Below, one piece after another: positions 61,759 to 64,000 of a stretch of 64,000 nucleotides of DNA. The stretch spans positions 62,001-126,000 of the forward strand of contig URZO01000001.1 of the NCBI GenBank assembly GCA_900552465.1, read 5' to 3'. The notes beneath the pieces were generated by a model, which worked only from the letters and a program-made list of their open reading frames with translations, ran no database searches and was not told the origin of the DNA. The position numbers and the translations under genes were made by a program. Position 1 is the stretch's first letter. Each line of letters opens with the position of its first letter. This DNA is from an uncultured Parabacteroides sp. (GTDB taxonomy: Bacteria > Bacteroidota > Bacteroidia > Bacteroidales > Tannerellaceae).

Positions 61759-64000
61759 TTATAAAGGAATGGATAATCGGACATGGCAACCGGAAACAGA
61801 TTCTTTCTCCTGTCTGTTTTCAATTGTAATATTGATTTCCGTATTATATACAGTCTTTAATATCTCGAACTGGCTGCTGATAGCACGGATACCGAAGCCG
61901 CCGTCTGCGTCTGTCGCCATTCCGGGACCGTCGTCTATAATATCGATTACCAGCACTTGCTTCTGCAAAGATAATCGAATTATGATTTCTCCTTCTCCCC
62001 GCGGAGCGATTCCGTGCTTTACAGCGTTTTCAACGAACGGCTGTATCAGCATTCCCGGTATCTCGATCAGTTCCGGTTTGATGTTTTCATCAACAACGAA
62101 CGAGTAGGAGAAGGGGAAGCGGAGCTGTTCGAGTTTCAGGTATAGCTGCAATTGTTCGAGCTCGTCGGAGAGAGGCACTAACTTCTTTTCGGAAGTCGCC
62201 AGTACTTTCCGCAGCAAACGCGAGAAGTCGATCAGGTATTTGTTAGCTTCCTGATTGGCCGAACGGTTAATCAGATTCTGGATCGAACTTAATGCATTAA
62301 AGATGAAATGCGGGTTCATCTGGGAACGGATCGCGCGGAGTTCAAGCTCGGAGATGTGCCGCCGGTTGCGTTCCTCTTTCCGTTTACTTTTGGTCCGGAA
62401 ATAGTGAACGAGACCGATGATTAAGATGACCAGGAGCGAACCTGAAACACCCTCTTTGAATCCCTTTTTGAAATCACTCATCGATTCGTCTACTCTGTCC
62501 AGGTCCTTTTGCAGTACTTGGAGGAGTGGTTTTTGAGGATCGAATAACCAATTGTTTATCTGGCGATAGAGAATCGTCCCGTCTTCGCGCATCAGGATCG
62601 TCACGTAGTTTAACCCCTTACGTTTTAATTCCTCGATTTGCTGGTCCGAAATCGCTTTGTAAGGCTTTACCCGGTTGACGTTATTAGAGGAGAATTTCGA
62701 GTACAGCTCGAGCCGTACGGTAGATGTCAGCCCTTTTGATTCAAGGTGTTTATGAAAGTCGAGCGCGTTTTGAAGACATGGTGCGGGAAGGCCTCCCCAT
62801 GTCGATAAATATAGCAAGATGTATTTCCGGTCGCTTCCTTTCTTCAGATTCAGGCTGTCAGCTATCATAAGGCCACTCTCCCGGATATTCCTTCCGGCTT
62901 CGAAAGGCAATAGCTTATTGTATGTGGTTGTCAATATATTTGTCAGGCTGGTATCCGGACAGGAACTGATAAAATCATGATAGTCTTCTTCTATTTCAGA
63001 TAACATACTCCTGTACATGATACTCTCCAAAGTCGCAGCGTTTATCACATATTGGGGGAAGCCGGAGAAAATCTGTTTGTTCAGGAGATAGTTTTCCTGT
63101 AGGGTTAATTCTTTCTCCTTATTCAGGCACAGGTTATCCGATTTGAGCTCCTGTTTTTTATAGATAGAATACTCGTACAGGAAAGAATAGTAACCCGTCG
63201 CAAACGGTTTTCTCGTGCTGTACGCAAAGTCGATGAGCGGATTGACCGATGCGAAATGAGGCGCTTGCCAGTCGAGCAGGCCGCTTTTATGCCAGGCCTC
63301 TTTGTCGGCTGCTTTCATATAGCGCATAAGGACAAGCATTCCTTCAAAGTATTGCTCCGAACGTTCGAATACCTTTTTCCAATAGGGGTCCATATTCTTA
63401 AAGTCATCGTTCTCTAACGCGGCTTGAAAAAGGGCGTTGCGGGACTGGAAGTCTTTTTTCATCTGGTCGGGACAGTCGAAGTCAAGGTTGCGTATGTCAG
63501 ATTCGTATATGTTGGCAAACCGCAGGGTACTGTATTGGAAGTTGTTTTGCTCGCTTCCTCGTCCCATGTAACGCATATTGTGTGTCTTTTCATATAATTC
63601 TTTGTCTTGAATAATGGAATCTCCAGGAGTAAGCAGCAGTGTCACTCGTTCTCCGACTTTATAATCTGTCGGGTAGGCGATAAATATCTTTTTATGGACG
63701 GTCGAATCTTTAGATGCATCGAAACTGAAGTTGCTTACGGTAAATTCCGTATTCGGAGGAAGTTCAAATGATGCATCGATAATCCGTGCATCCGGAGTTA
63801 ACCGGATCATGCCGTCTTTGTCCCATTTGGTCGGGAAATTATCGAATAAGAAGGTCGAAAACCTGTCGAATTTTATGTCGTCTGCTCCTGAAATCGGGGA
63901 TTTGGCAGAGATTCCTGCCCCTCTTACCCCAAAAGGAATATAGGCCATTGCATACGTATAGAAATAATCTTCTTTCTTGAAAGTAATTGTTTTCCCGCTT
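61759..64000 (-). CDS. LytS-type sensor histidine kinase with a thioredoxin-like region (5' end outside window)
   Basis: The reading frame is open to the window edge, so the true start is beyond 64000; at least 746 codons are visible. The N-terminal part is a long periplasmic/extracytoplasmic region with beta-rich and helical segments; around ~375-480 it looks like a TlpA/thioredoxin-like fold (YILLYLSTWGGLPAPCLQNALDFHKHLESKG and ...YVTILMREDGTILYRQINNW) in which the usual WCxxC is not present (STWGGLPAPC). A membrane helix (~510-530, SGSLLVILIIGLVHYF) and a His_kinase domain (RAIRSQMNPHFIFNALSSIQNLI) with HATPase (GMLIQPFVENAVKHGI, IIDDGPGM, GFGIRAISSQ) follow. Confidence 0.9.
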   Translation of the reverse strand, partial: SGKTITFKKEDYFYTYAMAYIPFGVRGAGISAKSPISGADDIKFDRFSTFLFDNFPTKWDKDGMIRLTPDARIIDASFELPPNTEFTVSNFSFDASKDSTVHKKIFIAYPTDYKVGERVTLLLTPGDSIIQDKELYEKTHNMRYMGRGSEQNNFQYSTLRFANIYESDIRNLDFDCPDQMKKDFQSRNALFQAALENDDFKNMDPYWKKVFERSEQYFEGMLVLMRYMKAADKEAWHKSGLLDWQAPHFASVNPLIDFAYSTRKPFATGYYSFLYEYSIYKKQELKSDNLCLNKEKELTLQENYLLNKQIFSGFPQYVINAATLESIMYRSMLSEIEEDYHDFISSCPDTSLTNILTTTYNKLLPFEAGRNIRESGLMIADSLNLKKGSDRKYILLYLSTWGGLPAPCLQNALDFHKHLESKGLTSTVRLELYSKFSSNNVNRVKPYKAISDQQIEELKRKGLNYVTILMREDGTILYRQINNWLFDPQKPLLQVLQKDLDRVDESMSDFKKGFKEGVSGSLLVILIIGLVHYFRTKSKRKEERNRRHISELELRAIRSQMNPHFIFNALSSIQNLINRSANQEANKYLIDFSRLLRKVLATSEKKLVPLSDELEQLQLYLKLEQLRFPFSYSFVVDENIKPELIEIPGMLIQPFVENAVKHGIAPRGEGEIIIRLSLQKQVLVIDIIDDGPGMATDADGGFGIRAISSQFEILKTVYNTEINITIENRQEKESVSGCHVRLSIPL

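Overview
The window looks like a chromosomal piece of a gut Bacteroidales, most probably Parabacteroides. The support is SusC/SusD with an ECF sigma/FecR pair, a fimbrillin-like lipoprotein, a GLUG-repeat surface protein with a Parabacteroides-style C-terminus, DUF4469/HU-like and PepSY-like proteins, secreted GH2 and GH9 enzymes, and promoters of the Bacteroidota type (TAnnTTTG at -7). The genus is an inference; no rRNA or tRNA gene was seen.

Layout. 1-6435: the end of a kdp operon (kdpB, kdpC, an outer-membrane barrel, the kdpD sensor half, a separate histidine kinase). 6441-12275: a large surface protein and a DUF4469 protein, flanked by two decayed 3' ends of the same AAA-ATPase/PD-(D/E)XK gene family. 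12276-17146: a Dcu-type C4-dicarboxylate carrier, a secreted GH2 beta-galactosidase and a PepSY-like lipoprotein. 17279-22445: a sigma-54 promoter followed by an HlyD adaptor and three MacB/FtsX-type permeases without an ATPase. 22446-23208: a non-coding block with a MITE-like hairpin and 21-bp repeats. 23209-25640: a channel and a GadC-like antiporter, divergent. 25731-32650: SusD, SusC, FecR and ECF sigma, all on the minus strand. 32885-36760: fimbrillin-like lipoprotein, a frameshifted membrane AraC regulator, a small ORF, and a compact TonB-C lipoprotein/membrane protein/ABC ATPase cassette. 36954-52794: DUF1080-PHP protein, ychF, a Sel1 protein, lacZ, polA, a polyprenyl synthase, an unrecognised secreted protein and a GH9 enzyme. 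53046-59178: a broken Bro-N/DinD gene, then the tightly packed uvrC-dtd-mazG-deoC operon and mnmG, with a parS-like site between uvrC and mnmG. 59293-64000: PH-like protein, outer-membrane barrel, DUF6252-like lipoprotein, and a LytTR/LytS two-component system whose kinase runs off the window and carries a thioredoxin-like region.

Themes. Several genes concern ion and acid homeostasis (Kdp potassium pump, channel plus GadC, C4-dicarboxylate carrier). Others concern glycan use (two beta-galactosidases, GH9, SusCD). Housekeeping genes occupy the right third. Intergenic DNA carries several short-period (21-23 bp) repeat arrays; two of them share a palindromic unit and the same terminal hairpin, and are the most unusual non-coding structures here. 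Broken genes (two AAA/PD-(D/E)XK tails, one Bro-N/DinD, one membrane AraC regulator) mark sites of past gain and loss.
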